From: DVED01 sp963838375
GTDB taxonomy: Bacteria; Cyanobacteriota; Cyanobacteriia; Cyanobacteriales; Geitlerinemataceae
NCBI GenBank assembly: GCA_963838375.1
Contig: CAWIQY010000015.1
Location: 868,001 to 932,000, forward strand
Direction: 5' to 3'
DNA: 64,000 nucleotides
Part shown: positions 7,500 to 17,447 of the stretch, one piece after another
How positions within the stretch are numbered: the stretch's first letter is position 1
How the letters are laid out: each line of letters starts with the position of its first letter
The notes under the pieces: model-generated
Databases searched by the model: none
Seen by the model: only the letters and a program-made list of their open reading frames with translations
What the model was told of the DNA's origin: nothing
Program-made: the position numbers and the translations under genes

Positions 7500-10259
7500 A
7501 TGAGCAACTGGTATACACTCGAGACTACCGAAGTCCTGCAACAGTTGGGAACTGACGCCAAGGCGGGATTGAGCGCTACCGAAATCGATCGCAGACTGGC
7601 TAAATACGGCGCCAACGAGCTCATCGAACAAAACCTCAAAAGTCCTTGGTTGGTGTTGTGGGAACAGTTCACCGATACCATGGTTCTCATTTTGATCGCT
7701 TCGGCGGCGGTTTCCGGTTTTTTGGGGGATTTTCAAGAAGCGATTGCGATTGTGGCGATCGTCATTTTCAATGCTTTTTTAGGCTTCAAACAAGAATATC
7801 AAGCCGAACGCTCCCTGGCTGCACTCAAACAACTCGCTGTTCCCCAAGTGCGGGTTCGCCGCCACGGCACGGTAGAAGACATTTCCGCTCGCGAACTGGT
7901 TCCCGGCGATATTGTACTCCTAGAAGCCGGAAACCGTCTCCCCGCCGATTGCCGCCTGCTGGAAAGTTTCAATTTGCGGGTCTCGGAAGCCTCTCTGACG
8001 GGCGAATCGGAACCGGTTGACAAATTTGTCGTCGCCATCGACTCAGCCGATCTACCCCTCGCCGATCGCCGGAATATGGCATATATGGGGACAGCGATCG
8101 TTTATGGTCGGGGTGTGGCAGTGGTCACTGAAACGGGGATGAATGCAGAACTCGGTCATATTGCCAAAGCCATTCAAACGGAAAGTAGCGAACCGACTCG
8201 ACTGCAACAACGTCTCGATCGATTTGGACAACTTTTAGCTCTGGCGATTCTGGTTCTGGTTGCCACCATCTTCGTTCTGGGATTGCTGCGGGGAGAACCC
8301 GTCCAACTGATGTTCCTCACTGCCGTCAGTTTGGGAGTCGCTGCGGTTCCCGAAGGCTTACCCGCCGTCGTTACCATCTCTCTAGCGTTGGGTGCCGGAC
8401 GAATGCTGAAGAAAAACGCCCTGATTCGCAAGCTTCCCGCCGTCGAAACCCTCGGTTCTGTTACCACCATCTGTTCTGATAAAACTGGAACCCTTACCGA
8501 AAATCGGATGACGGTGGTTTTCCTCTCTGTTGCTGGAGAAGAATTGGATTTAACGGAACGCCTGCAACACGACAGTCCCATTCTCGATGCGCGTACCGAA
8601 CCCTCTGATTCTTTAGAGAAACAACCCTCCTTCGCGCTGTTGCTGGCAGGTGCGGCGCTGTGTAACGATGCTATCTTAGAACGAGATCCCCATCATTCTC
8701 AACAATTTCACGCCCTGGGAGATCCCACAGAAGGCGCTTTGGTGGTGGGTGCGGCGCGTTTGGGATTGTGGAAGGCGAATTTAGAAAAATGTTTGCCTCG
8801 GGTGGCGGAAGTGCCGTTTGAAGGAGAGCGCAAGCGGATGACGACGGTTCATGCCGTTCCGACTCAACCCGATTGTCTGCCAGAGGTTCTCGATGAGTTT
8901 TGGCAACAAACCCAAACCCCTTCTCCCTACATAGCTTTTATCAAAGGGGCGGTGGATAGTTTGTTGGAGATTACAACGAAGGTGTGGTTGGAGGGACGCA
9001 TCGAACCTCTGAACGACGCTTTACGATCGAAAATTGAACGAGCTCACAATCGACTTGCCGAAAATGGGATGCGCGTTCTGGGGGTGGCTTTTAGACCCCT
9101 GTCGGAACTCCCGGAAAACCCCCAGGCAGAAACTCTCGAGAACAATGCTATTTTTGTCGGGATCATAGGAACCATCGATCCGCCTCGTCCCCAAGTTCGG
9201 GATGCGGCGCTGGCTTGCCAAACAGCGGGGATTCGATCGATTATGATTACCGGAGATCACCCGTTAACGGCTCAATATATCGCTCAACAACTGGGACTCG
9301 CCACCAACGGTTCCCTACTTTCCGGTCGAGAACTCGATCGACTCTCCAAGGAAGATTTGGGCGATAAAGTAGATTCTGTATCAGTATACGCTCGTGTCTC
9401 GCCCCAACACAAGTTAGATATCGTCCAAGCGCTACAACGTCAAGGTCATATTGTCGCTATGACGGGGGACGGCATTAACGATGCCCCGGCGTTGAAAAAG
9501 GCGGATATCGGCATCGCTATGGGGATTACCGGAACGGATGTGGCGAAAGAAGCGGCGGATATGGTTCTGCTGGACGACAACTTTGCGACGATCGTAGCGG
9601 CAATCAAAGAAGGGCGCGTCATTTACGATAACATCCGCAAGTTCATCAAATACACGTTAAGCGGGAACTGCGGGGAACTTTGGGTAATTCTCCTGGCTCC
9701 GGCGTTGGGGATGCCTCTGCCGTTGTTACCCTTACAAATTCTCTGGATCAACCTATTGGCTGATGGTTTGCTGGCGGTTTCCCTGGGAGTCGAACCCGCC
9801 GAACGTAACGTGATGAAGCGTCCTCCCTACAAACCCAACGAAAGCGTCTTCAGTCGCGGGGTGGGTCGGGATATTTTCTGGGTGGGAGGTTTGCTGGGGA
9901 TGGTGTTGCTGGCTATTGCCTGGGGCTATTTTACCGCAGATTCCCAAGGATTCAAGTGGCAGACGATGGTGTTCTCCACTCTGGCTTTTTCCCGCATGGG
10001 ACTGGCGCAAACGATGCGATCGGATCGAGACTCGTTCTTTAGCTTGAATCTGCTGGATAATAAACCCCTGTTAGGGGCGGTGTTGCTGACTTTTAGCTTA
10101 CAACTGGCGGTGGTTTATTTGCCTTTTTTACAAGGTCTATTCAAAACGACGGCGTTGTCGGGTGTCGATCTGGCGGTCAGTTTAGCCCTGAGTACGATCG
10201 TCTTTTGGGCGATGGAACTTCAGAAGTGGCTGGTTCGTCGTCGGCGGCAGATTTCCTAG
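7500..10259 (+). CDS. P-type Ca2+-transporting ATPase (PacL-like)
   Basis: A 919-residue P2A-type cation pump. It has an N-terminal cation-ATPase domain, TGES (167-170) in the actuator, PEGLP (284-288) in the ion-binding helix M4, the phosphorylated Asp327 in CSDKTGTLT, the nucleotide domain, and the hinge TGDGINDAP. About ten membrane helices are present, the last six in the C-terminal 250 residues. PEGLP plus the DKTGT/GDGINDAP set fits Ca2+ (SERCA/PacL) pumps, which expel Ca2+ or Mn2+ from the cytoplasm; Na+ or K+ pumps of the same class cannot be excluded. GAGGGAGAGCGGGG precedes ATG 7500. The gene stands alone, with an inverted repeat (TGTCC...GGACA) about 25 bases upstream. Confidence 0.92.
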   Translation: MSNWYTLETTEVLQQLGTDAKAGLSATEIDRRLAKYGANELIEQNLKSPWLVLWEQFTDTMVLILIASAAVSGFLGDFQEAIAIVAIVIFNAFLGFKQEYQAERSLAALKQLAVPQVRVRRHGTVEDISARELVPGDIVLLEAGNRLPADCRLLESFNLRVSEASLTGESEPVDKFVVAIDSADLPLADRRNMAYMGTAIVYGRGVAVVTETGMNAELGHIAKAIQTESSEPTRLQQRLDRFGQLLALAILVLVATIFVLGLLRGEPVQLMFLTAVSLGVAAVPEGLPAVVTISLALGAGRMLKKNALIRKLPAVETLGSVTTICSDKTGTLTENRMTVVFLSVAGEELDLTERLQHDSPILDARTEPSDSLEKQPSFALLLAGAALCNDAILERDPHHSQQFHALGDPTEGALVVGAARLGLWKANLEKCLPRVAEVPFEGERKRMTTVHAVPTQPDCLPEVLDEFWQQTQTPSPYIAFIKGAVDSLLEITTKVWLEGRIEPLNDALRSKIERAHNRLAENGMRVLGVAFRPLSELPENPQAETLENNAIFVGIIGTIDPPRPQVRDAALACQTAGIRSIMITGDHPLTAQYIAQQLGLATNGSLLSGRELDRLSKEDLGDKVDSVSVYARVSPQHKLDIVQALQRQGHIVAMTGDGINDAPALKKADIGIAMGITGTDVAKEAADMVLLDDNFATIVAAIKEGRVIYDNIRKFIKYTLSGNCGELWVILLAPALGMPLPLLPLQILWINLLADGLLAVSLGVEPAERNVMKRPPYKPNESVFSRGVGRDIFWVGGLLGMVLLAIAWGYFTADSQGFKWQTMVFSTLAFSRMGLAQTMRSDRDSFFSLNLLDNKPLLGAVLLTFSLQLAVVYLPFLQGLFKTTALSGVDLAVSLALSTIVFWAMELQKWLVRRRRQIS

Positions 10260-10459
10260 GCTGTGCCCCCGCAACGAAACGCACCATTTCTAAGATAGAT
10301 CCAATATAGATCTAGCATCTTTTTTTGATTAACGTACTATAAGTAGACATAGCTTCGCCCTTGGTCAAGGAATATTATACCCCAAAACCCCTGTAAAACC
10401 GTTCAATTTTTAACCCAATTTTCAATAAATTTGGGGATATTTTGGAAGAATTCTGCGGA

Positions 10460-10504
10460 GGCGATCGAAATTATTCGGGATTCTCCCCCAAAATTTCGAT
10501 CGCC
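10460..10504. terminator. 13-bp perfect inverted repeat downstream of the RTX gene
   Basis: GGCGATCGAAATT (10460-10472) pairs with AATTTCGATCGCC (10492-10504) around a 19-base loop, starting 12 bases past the stop of the reverse-strand RTX gene. It contains HIP1-like cores and has no T-run. It may serve as a terminator or mRNA 3' stabiliser. Confidence 0.45.
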
Positions 10505-10516
10505 CCGAGACTTCCG

Positions 10517-12188
10517 TTACACCATCAGAGTCAATTGGAATTGGGCAGCCCCCAAATTACCCAACACCTTCACCGTATCCTCCCCACTCAAAGAGATATC
10601 GATCGCCTGGCGTCCTTCAAAAGCCCCCGAAGAGAAACTCACCTCACCCCCAGCCGCGATGTACTCCGAGAAGTCGAACATATCGCCCGATTCAAAATCA
10701 GCAATAACATCCAAGTCAGACCGATCGTCGAGAAGGTCGCTGCCAAAGAAGAAAGTATCGTCACCTTTGCCACCGCGTAAAGAATCGCTATCAACACCTC
10801 CATTGATAAAATCGTCACCTCGATCGCCCCGAAGTGTATCCTCCCCTGCACCACCAGACAGGAGATCCTCACCCCGACCGCCGCGCAACTCGTCGTCGCC
10901 ACCGTTACCGAACAACTCGTCGGATTCTTTGAGACCCCGGATGAGATCGTTCCCTTCGGTTCCAATAAGAGTATCGCGATCGCGCGAACCGAGAATCGTA
11001 TTAACTTCCACCTCCTCAACTTGGATTTGTCCGCGAATCTCGCCACCGGGGAAACGATTGGTGTGAACGTTCCAATACAACCCGATATCCTCGCCCGGTT
11101 CGGCATCCCGAATTTCGCTGACAAACTGGCTTAACGGAATTAACGCCGGGTCGGTTTCTTCCCAAATGCCCGAAAGAGTGACAGAACCGTCGGGATTTGC
11201 CAAGATCTCGAGATCGTCGGCATCTTGTCCTCCGGCTTCTGGCGCAACTAAATCGAACAAGCCGAAAGCCACCGGTCCGTTAACCCCTCGTTCTCCATTG
11301 TGGATGTGAAGCCGCGTCACGTCATCGCCGGGATCGGAGGTTTGAGGTGCCTGTGCCTAAGAGTTGCCCAAAGTCCAATCCCGAAACCGTCAAGCTGTAT
11401 TCTAAGGCATTTCCCGTTTCGTTGAGAGTGAGAAAAGAAGACCCTGTAGCCGCCGAATTTGTCGGTAATGGAACTTCCTGTACGCCATTGAGGATGGAGG
11501 ATAAAGAAACGGGATCGGTTGCTTCCTCTTCGAGGAATACGCGAATGCGGGCGACTTCGTAGTCGGGGGTGGTATAGTCGGCGTTGACAAAGCGGGGATC
11601 GCCGAGAATATTGCCGCCAGGAATGAACCCGTTCCCCAAACCAACAACGCCGTTTTCCACAACACCTGTATCGGGGTTTTGCTGCCCCAAGAAGGCGGTG
11701 TTTGCCGGAATTTCGTCGTTGACTTCCGAACCGGCATCTAGGACGTTGCTACCCAGAACGATGAAATCCGCGCCGATAAAGTTGCCGTCTTCGTCAAAGA
11801 TGGGGTGCAAACGTTCGTTCCCGTTGGCGATGAAGAAATCGTTGCTGGGAATAATCATAGAGGCGTAGTTGAAAAAGCGACTGGTGGGGTCGCTGCTGTC
11901 GAGTGCGACGGAGAAAGTGGCAATTTCTCCGGGATCGATCGGTCCGGGAGTGCCATCAAGTCCGGGAATCGTGCCTTGAACGGTGCCGAATCCCGCCAGA
12001 TCGAATTCGTTGGAAATCGGTTCGGTCGAACCATCTTCGGCAAGACGTTCCAAACCTGGGGAAACCGGACGACCCCGATCGTAGGTATCGAAGGTTCCGT
12101 CGTGGAAACCAAACCAAAGGGGCGTTAAAAATGTACCTTTTTGAGGGGCTAAGTTTTCGATGCTGACTGTGACTTGTTGGGTAGACAC
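10517..12188 (-). CDS. Spondin_N / CHRD / RTX-repeat secreted protein, frameshifted
   Basis: Two adjacent frames make one protein. The 5' part (start 12188) is a spondin_N domain (LTPLWFGFHDGTFDTYD) followed by the first half of a CHRD domain ending ALEYSLTVSGLDFGQLLGTGT. The second frame resumes PQTSDPGDDVTRLHIHNGE, completes CHRD and ends with RTX nonapeptide repeats (GGxGxDxLxGGxGDDxL, ~80 residues) and a C-terminal RTX secretion-type tail. Losing one C near 11346-11350 explains the break. RTX proteins bind Ca2+ and usually leave through a type I exporter after their C-terminal signal; no exporter gene lies nearby and no N-terminal signal peptide is seen. CHRD and spondin_N domains occur in adhesive extracellular proteins. 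An adhesion role is inferred. Confidence 0.82.
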
Positions 12189-12624
12189 GATCGATTCTCC
12201 TGGATTAATGAGTTAAAATCGGAACACTTTTTTCTTCTCATCAGCCTATACGTTTAGCCTTAAACAGGCAATAGAAAGCAGTCTAGATTTACTTAAGAAG
12301 TCACTGAGAATATTCTGAATTTTTACTGAGAGTGCGAACTTGGAAATAGTGAAATTCAAAGAGAGGGAGATTTTAACTTCATTTGACTAGCTATTTCTCT
12401 TGTTTGAATCAAGACTGAATCGAGAATGGGTTTGCCAAATTGCATAAAGATGGATCGGTACGATTTCTTTTCCTGCTGTTTATGGTGTGTCTGTATTGAA
12501 AGGAGGTTTAGGAATATATTCCCCGATCGGTTGAGTCACCTTCGCGATTTGTTCACCACAAAGAATGAATAGAGCGCGAAGGAATTCTCTCCAGAAATTA
12601 TCGCTTCCTTAAGATGAGACTTTA
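12189..12624. other. Intergenic region between ackA and the spondin/RTX gene
   Basis: 436 bp of A/T-richer DNA between the stop of ackA and the start of the reverse-strand RTX gene. It should hold the RTX promoter and the ackA 3' end. I see no reading frame, clear terminator or repeat. Confidence 0.5.
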
Positions 12625-13866
12625 TCAGTCTTGTCGGCTGTTGTATTGCTTTTGGGAAATGGTATAATGCCAACACTCACAGGCGATCGCCCAGTCTTCT
12701 TGAGTGTGTACCACCAAAACTCGTACCCGAGACTGCGCTGTAGCAATGTCTGCATTTACTGGGGAAGCTTCATTTTTTTCCTCATCCAAACTGACTCCCA
12801 AAAACCCTAACCCCGCACAGACTGCTTCCCGGACGGCGGCAGAGCGTTCCCCCACCCCAGCGGTAAACACTAAGCCATCGACTCCCCCCAGGCTAGCCGC
12901 CATGGCGCCAATCCCAGTTCGCAAGCGGTGGATATACATCTCAAAAGCCAGTCGGGCACGTTCGTCTCCGGTTTCCATGGCTGCCAACACGGCTCGCAAA
13001 TCTCCCGAGGCACCGAAAATCCCCTTTAACCCGGATTCCCGGTTCAACATCCGATCGAGACGATCGACGGTGAAACCCTGTTCCCGCATGAGGTAAATCC
13101 CGATCGCCGGATCGATCGAACCACTGCGAGTCCCCATCATCAGCCCTTCGAGGGGGGTAAATCCCATGGTGGTGTCGATGCTGATGCCGTTTTCAACTGC
13201 CGCGAGGGACGCGCCATTGCCCAAATGAGCAGAGATCAGTTTGAGGGTTTCGAGGGGGCGGTTGACAATCTCGGCGGCGCGACGGGCGCAGTATTGATGG
13301 CTGATGCCGTGGAAACCGTAGCGACGGATACCCTGTTCAAACCACTCGTAGGGAATGGGATAGGCGGCGGCAGCAGCGGGGATTTGACTGTGGAAGGCGG
13401 TATCGAAGACTGCCAGTTGAGGGACGTTTCCCAAGGCGCGTTCGATCGCTTCGATTCCTTCCAGGTGAGCGGGATTGTGGGCGGGTGCGAGGGGAATCAG
13501 TCGGGCAATTGCAGCTTTGACTTCTGGGGAAATGGGGGTAGATTGGTTATATTCCGTGCCGCCGTGAACCACCCGATGTCCGACGATATCGATTTCCCCT
13601 AAGTCTGTGAGAACGCGGGTTTCTCCCTGGGTGAGGGTGTCGAGGAGTTGGGCGAGAGCTTGCGATCGCGAATCGGTGGTGAGGGTGGTTTGGTGTTGGC
13701 AGCCGTTGGCGTTGATGGTTAACTCCGCTCCATCAGTCGATCGTCCCCAGTCGATCGTCCCTTCCCACAACGGTTCTGGGGGACTTTTTGGCAACGTCGC
13801 GCCGGGGATGTCGTACAGGCAACTTTTTTGGGTACTCGACCCCGCATTGAGGACTAGGATTTTCAT
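12625..13866 (-). CDS. ackA: Acetate kinase
   Basis: 413 residues starting MKILVLNAGSSTQKSCLYD, the N-terminal ASKHA-fold signature of acetate kinases. Later come VGHRVVHGG, the catalytic region FDTAFH, RRYGFHGISHQY and HLGNGAS, then FTPLEGLMMGTRSGSIDP. The length is close to the usual ~400. The frame stays open 43 codons upstream, but only the ATG at 13866 gives the conserved N-terminus. The enzyme interconverts acetyl phosphate + ADP with acetate + ATP. The divergent xfp gene makes acetyl phosphate from xylulose-5-P/fructose-6-P, so the two form a phosphoketolase-acetate branch. The start lies 2 bp after the stop of a truncated histidine-phosphatase frame, suggesting coupled translation from an older operon. 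Confidence 0.95.
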   Translation of the reverse strand: MKILVLNAGSSTQKSCLYDIPGATLPKSPPEPLWEGTIDWGRSTDGAELTINANGCQHQTTLTTDSRSQALAQLLDTLTQGETRVLTDLGEIDIVGHRVVHGGTEYNQSTPISPEVKAAIARLIPLAPAHNPAHLEGIEAIERALGNVPQLAVFDTAFHSQIPAAAAAYPIPYEWFEQGIRRYGFHGISHQYCARRAAEIVNRPLETLKLISAHLGNGASLAAVENGISIDTTMGFTPLEGLMMGTRSGSIDPAIGIYLMREQGFTVDRLDRMLNRESGLKGIFGASGDLRAVLAAMETGDERARLAFEMYIHRLRTGIGAMAASLGGVDGLVFTAGVGERSAAVREAVCAGLGFLGVSLDEEKNEASPVNADIATAQSRVRVLVVHTQEDWAIACECWHYTISQKQYNSRQD

Positions 13867-13868
13867 GG

Positions 13869-14057
13869 CTAGGTTCCCGGTCTCAGACGCAATTCTTCTC
13901 GCAGGTGAGCGCGATCGCCAAGCGCGTACAGCAGGGGTCCCCGTTCTGCCATTTGTACCCCCTGGACTGTCAAATCGATATCCAATCGACCGCAATAGGT
14001 TCCGGTTTGGCTGGAAGCCGTTTCTCCGTGGCGCAAAAAGTAGATGTTTAAGCTCAT
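13869..14057 (-). pseudogene. Truncated histidine-phosphatase (phosphoglycerate-mutase family) fragment
   Basis: A 62-codon frame starts MSLNIYFLRHGETASSQTG, the RHG catalytic motif of the histidine phosphatase superfamily, and continues as a recognisable family N-terminus for ~40 residues (YCGRLDIDLTVQGVQMAE). It then runs into unrelated sequence and stops 2 bp before ackA. Full members have about 200 residues including a second catalytic His, so this piece cannot be an active phosphatase. It most likely remains from an internal deletion that joined its 5' end to ackA; it may still supply promoter and leader for ackA. Confidence 0.7.
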
Positions 14058-14715
14058 GGGGAGTAGATTTTAGGCGATCGACTCGAGTCTGTTGAATGCA
14101 ATTGTAAACTCTGGAAACCGATTCACGATAGCCACCCTCAATAGGTTCTCAAAAAATATAGACAATTTAATGGGAAAGGATAGATAAAAATCAATGGGTT
14201 AAAAGTTGAGAATTTCTTTGGGTTTCTTCCGGCGTAATCCCTGGAATTCATGATGGGGAAAGATTTGAAAGATTGTTCAATGGCGCGATCGGTTCAGACT
14301 CAAAGCTTAAATTTTGAGTCTTGGGGAGAGTCCCTAAGCGGCTTGAATTCATAAATATTTTACCCCATCTATGCAGCGTTTGTAGTATACCATTTTACCT
14401 TTATCTTTGAATTAGTCTTAGTTTTAAATTTGAACCCATAAAATAAGAATAGCAAGTCGAGTCGATCGAGATGAGAATTTCACTCGATCGCCGAGAAAGC
14501 CTAAATAAAATATAAAAAATAAACGATTTTATCGACATCCAGATTTTAATAGATGTAAGCCGAAAAAACATCTGAGTTTGTAGATAACAAATTCAGATAT
14601 CGGTCATTAAATTTCTTAATGTTGCCCCAGAGTTACCCTAGGAAGTAGGTTCAGTCTAGAAAAGCGATCGATTCGATGACGTTAACTCATCTAACCGCGT
14701 TAAATTTAGAAGATC
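14058..14715. promoter_or_regulatory. Divergent xfp / ackA intergenic region with an 8-bp palindrome
   Basis: 658 A/T-rich bases separate the two divergently transcribed units, so both promoters should lie here. A perfect inverted repeat GACTCAAA-GCTTAAAT-TTTGAGTC sits at 14297-14320 and could be an operator or small hairpin. No further frame was supported. Confidence 0.4.
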
Positions 14716-17123
14716 ATGACACAAACTCCCCTCAAACCCAGCACCACTGCTGAACTCCTTTCCCCCGAAGAACTGAATAAAATTCATGCCTATTGGCGAG
14801 CCTGTAACTACCTAGCCGTCGGCATGATATATTTGCGGGATAACCCCCTCCTCAAAGAGCCACTGACCGCCGAGCAAATCAAACAGCGCTTACTCGGTCA
14901 CTGGGGTGCTTCCCCAGCCTTGAGTTTCAGCTACATTCACCTCAATCGGCTGATTAACAAGTACGATCTCAACGCCATCTTCATGGCGGGGCCTGGGCAC
15001 GGTGCACCTGGCGTCATCGGTCCAGTCTACCTGGAAGGAACCTATTCCGAGGTTTACCCCGATAAAAGCGAGGACGAGGAGGGCATGAAAAAGCTCTTCC
15101 GGTGGTTTTCGTTCCCCGGCGGCATTGGTAGCCACTGCACCCCGGAACTCCCCGGCTCCATCCACGAAGGGGGCGAATTGGGTTATAGCCTTTCCCACGC
15201 TTACGGTGCGGCATTTGACAATCCAGATTTACTGGTAGCTTGCGTCGTCGGCGACGGGGAAGCCGAAACCGGACCCTGGCAACGGCTTGGCACTCCAACA
15301 AGTTTCTCAACCCCATTCGCGACGGGGCAGTCTTACCGATTCTCAACCTGAACGGTTATAAGATTGCTAACCCCAGCATTCTCGCCCGGATTTCCGCCGA
15401 GGAACTCGAAAGCCTGTTCCGGGGGTATGGCTACACCCCTTACGTGGTGGAAGGCGACGATCCCCAACTGATGCATCCCAAAATGGCAACGGCAATGGAA
15501 GAGTGCATCAGTCAGATTCGTGCCATCCAAGCCGAAGCCCGTAGTACCGGGGTTGCCAAACGTCCCATGTGGCCGATGATCATCCTGCGGACGCCCAAGG
15601 GTTGGACGGGTCCCAAAGAAGTGGATGGTCACAAAGCAGAAGGGTTCTGGCGATCGCACCAAGTGCCCATGGGGGGAATGCACGATAACCCCGAACACTT
15701 GCAAATGCTGGAAGCTTGGCTGAAGAGCTACAAACCCGAAGAACTGTTCGACGCCAACGGGACGTTAATGCCCGAACTCAAAGCTTTGGCACCTAAGGGA
15801 CACCGCCGCATGAGCGATAATCCGATCGCCAATGGGGGTCGGGTGCGCCAGGAACTGCGGATGCCCGATTTTCGCCAATTTGCGGTGGATATCCCCAAAC
15901 CGGGAACGGTAGAGGTTGAAAATACCCGCGTTCTAGGCGATTTCCTGCGGGAAGTGATGCGCAACAATATGACCAACTTCCGGGTGTTCGGTCCGGATGA
16001 AACGGCTTCTAATCGCCTTCAGTCTATCTACGAAGTCAGTAAAAAGGCGTGGATGGGGGACTATCTCCCCGAGGACGAAGATGGCAGCGAAATGGCGCAG
16101 GATGGTCGGGTGATGGAAATGCTCAGCGAGCATACCTTGCAGGGTTGGCTAGAAGGGTATCTGCTCTCCGGTCGCCATGGGTTCTTCCATACTTACGAAG
16201 CCTTTGCTCACGTGGTGGATTCGATGTTCAACCAACACGCGAAATGGCTGGACATTTGCAAGAAAGAGGTTCCTTGGCGAGCCCCGGTTTCTTCCCTGAA
16301 TATTCTGCTGTCTTCCCTGGTTTGGCGGCAGGATCACAACGGCTTCAGCCACCAAGATCCCGGTTATATCGATCTGGTTGTCAACAAGAGTCCCGATGTC
16401 GTTCGCGTTTACTTCCCCCCCGATGCCAACTGCTTGTTGTCTGTCGCCGATCACTGCCTGCAAAGTCGCAATTACGTCAACGTGATTATTTCCGATAAGC
16501 AGAAGCACTTGCAATACTTGACCATGGAGGAGGCGATCGTCCACTGTACTAAAGGTATCGGAATTTGGGAATGGGCGAGTAACGACGATCGCGGTAAGGA
16601 ACCGGACGAACCCGATGTGGTGATGGCGTGCTGCGGCGATATTCCCACCATGGAATCTTTAGCGGCTACTGCCATTTTACGGGAGGAATTTCCCGAGCTG
16701 CGAATTCGGTTTGTCAACGTGGTTGACCTCTTGACCCTGATGCCGGAACGCGAACACCCCCACGGCTTATCGGATCGCGATTTCAATACGTTGTTTACTC
16801 CCGATAAACCGGTCATGTTCAACTTCCACGGCTATCCTTGGTTGATTCATAAGTTAACCTACCGTCGCACCAACCAAGAGCGCATCCACGTGCGCGGTTA
16901 TAAGGAAAAGGGAAATATTAACACGCCCTTAGAGTTGGCGATCGAAAACCAAATCGATCGGTTTAATTTGGTGATTGATGTCATCGATCGAGTTCCTCAC
17001 TTGGGATCTCGAGCGGCTTATGTCAAAGAACGAATGAAGAATAGCATTATCGAAAACACGAATTATGCGTTCGACCAGGGGATTGACAAATCCGAAATTC
17101 GCCAGTGGAAGTGGCTGGGTTAG
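14716..17123 (+). CDS. xfp: Xylulose-5-phosphate/fructose-6-phosphate phosphoketolase, frameshifted
   Basis: The N-terminal frame holds the thiamine-PP domain start (GPGHGAPG, FPGGIGSH, ELGYSLSHAYGAAFDNPDL, VVGDGEAETGP). The continuing frame resumes LATAWHSNKFLNPIRDG and carries the rest through the pyrimidine and C-terminal transketolase-like domains. Together they give ~802 codons, the family's usual length. One missing C in the run at 15273-15276 (GGACCCTGG instead of GGACCCCTGG) explains the shift. The enzyme cleaves sugar phosphates with phosphate to acetyl phosphate and a triose or tetrose phosphate. With ackA divergent next to it, it forms a carbon-overflow or acetate route. Apart from the shift every conserved block looks intact, favouring a sequencing error over decay. 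Confidence 0.93.
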
Positions 17124-17155
17124 CTTTTGAAAACGGTCTCGAAAGTTAATTGTTA

Positions 17156-17208
17156 AAAAAAATGGGGAGGAATTCGGTTGTGTCCCAATTCCCCCCTATT
17201 TTTATCGA
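17156..17208. repeat. 53-bp terminator-like direct repeat, copy 1
   Basis: An A-run, a GGGGAGGAATT...AATTCCCCCC stem and a T-run, identical over 53 bp to 23352-23404 and in the same orientation. It lies 32 bp after xfp and can end transcription from both sides. With its twin it brackets the ~6.1-kb zinc-limitation island. Confidence 0.88.
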
Positions 17209-17267
17209 GATTCGATCGGGCTGCTTGTGTTAGTCTCAAGATAATTCGATCGAAGTTTTCCGTTATT

Positions 17268-17384
17268 TACAGCGGTTCCCGGTATTATGCGGTACATCTA
17301 GTACATCTAGAAGAAGGGCGAATGCCATTCGCCCCTACATCAACCCAAAATTTTATGTACCTCATAGCTGCGAAAACCGCTGTA
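17268..17384. mobile_element. 117-bp MITE-like element with imperfect terminal inverted repeats
   Basis: The ends TACAGCGGTT...GGTACA and TGTACC...AACCGCTGTA are inverted repeats matching at 22 of 29 positions. The middle has a tandem GTACATCTA and a GGGCGAAT/ATTCGCCC hairpin (17316-17334). It has no coding capacity. This build fits the small non-autonomous elements common in filamentous cyanobacteria. No clear target duplication was found. Confidence 0.6.
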
Positions 17385-17447
17385 TCAATTTCCCAGAGCA
17401 ATTTTCTGAGGTCGCTTTATATCTGCTGCTACCATAACCGCGATCGT

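Noticed and set aside
10639..11124. Long reverse-strand frame inside the RTX region
   Set aside because: It is a shadow frame over the Gly/Asp-rich RTX repeats, which carry clear family patterns in the chosen frame.
14297..14320. Palindrome considered as a terminator
   Set aside because: No T-run follows and it lies mid-way in a divergent promoter region.
16049..16544. Overlapping frames of ~130-150 codons on both strands
   Set aside because: Both fall inside the well-conserved phosphoketolase gene.
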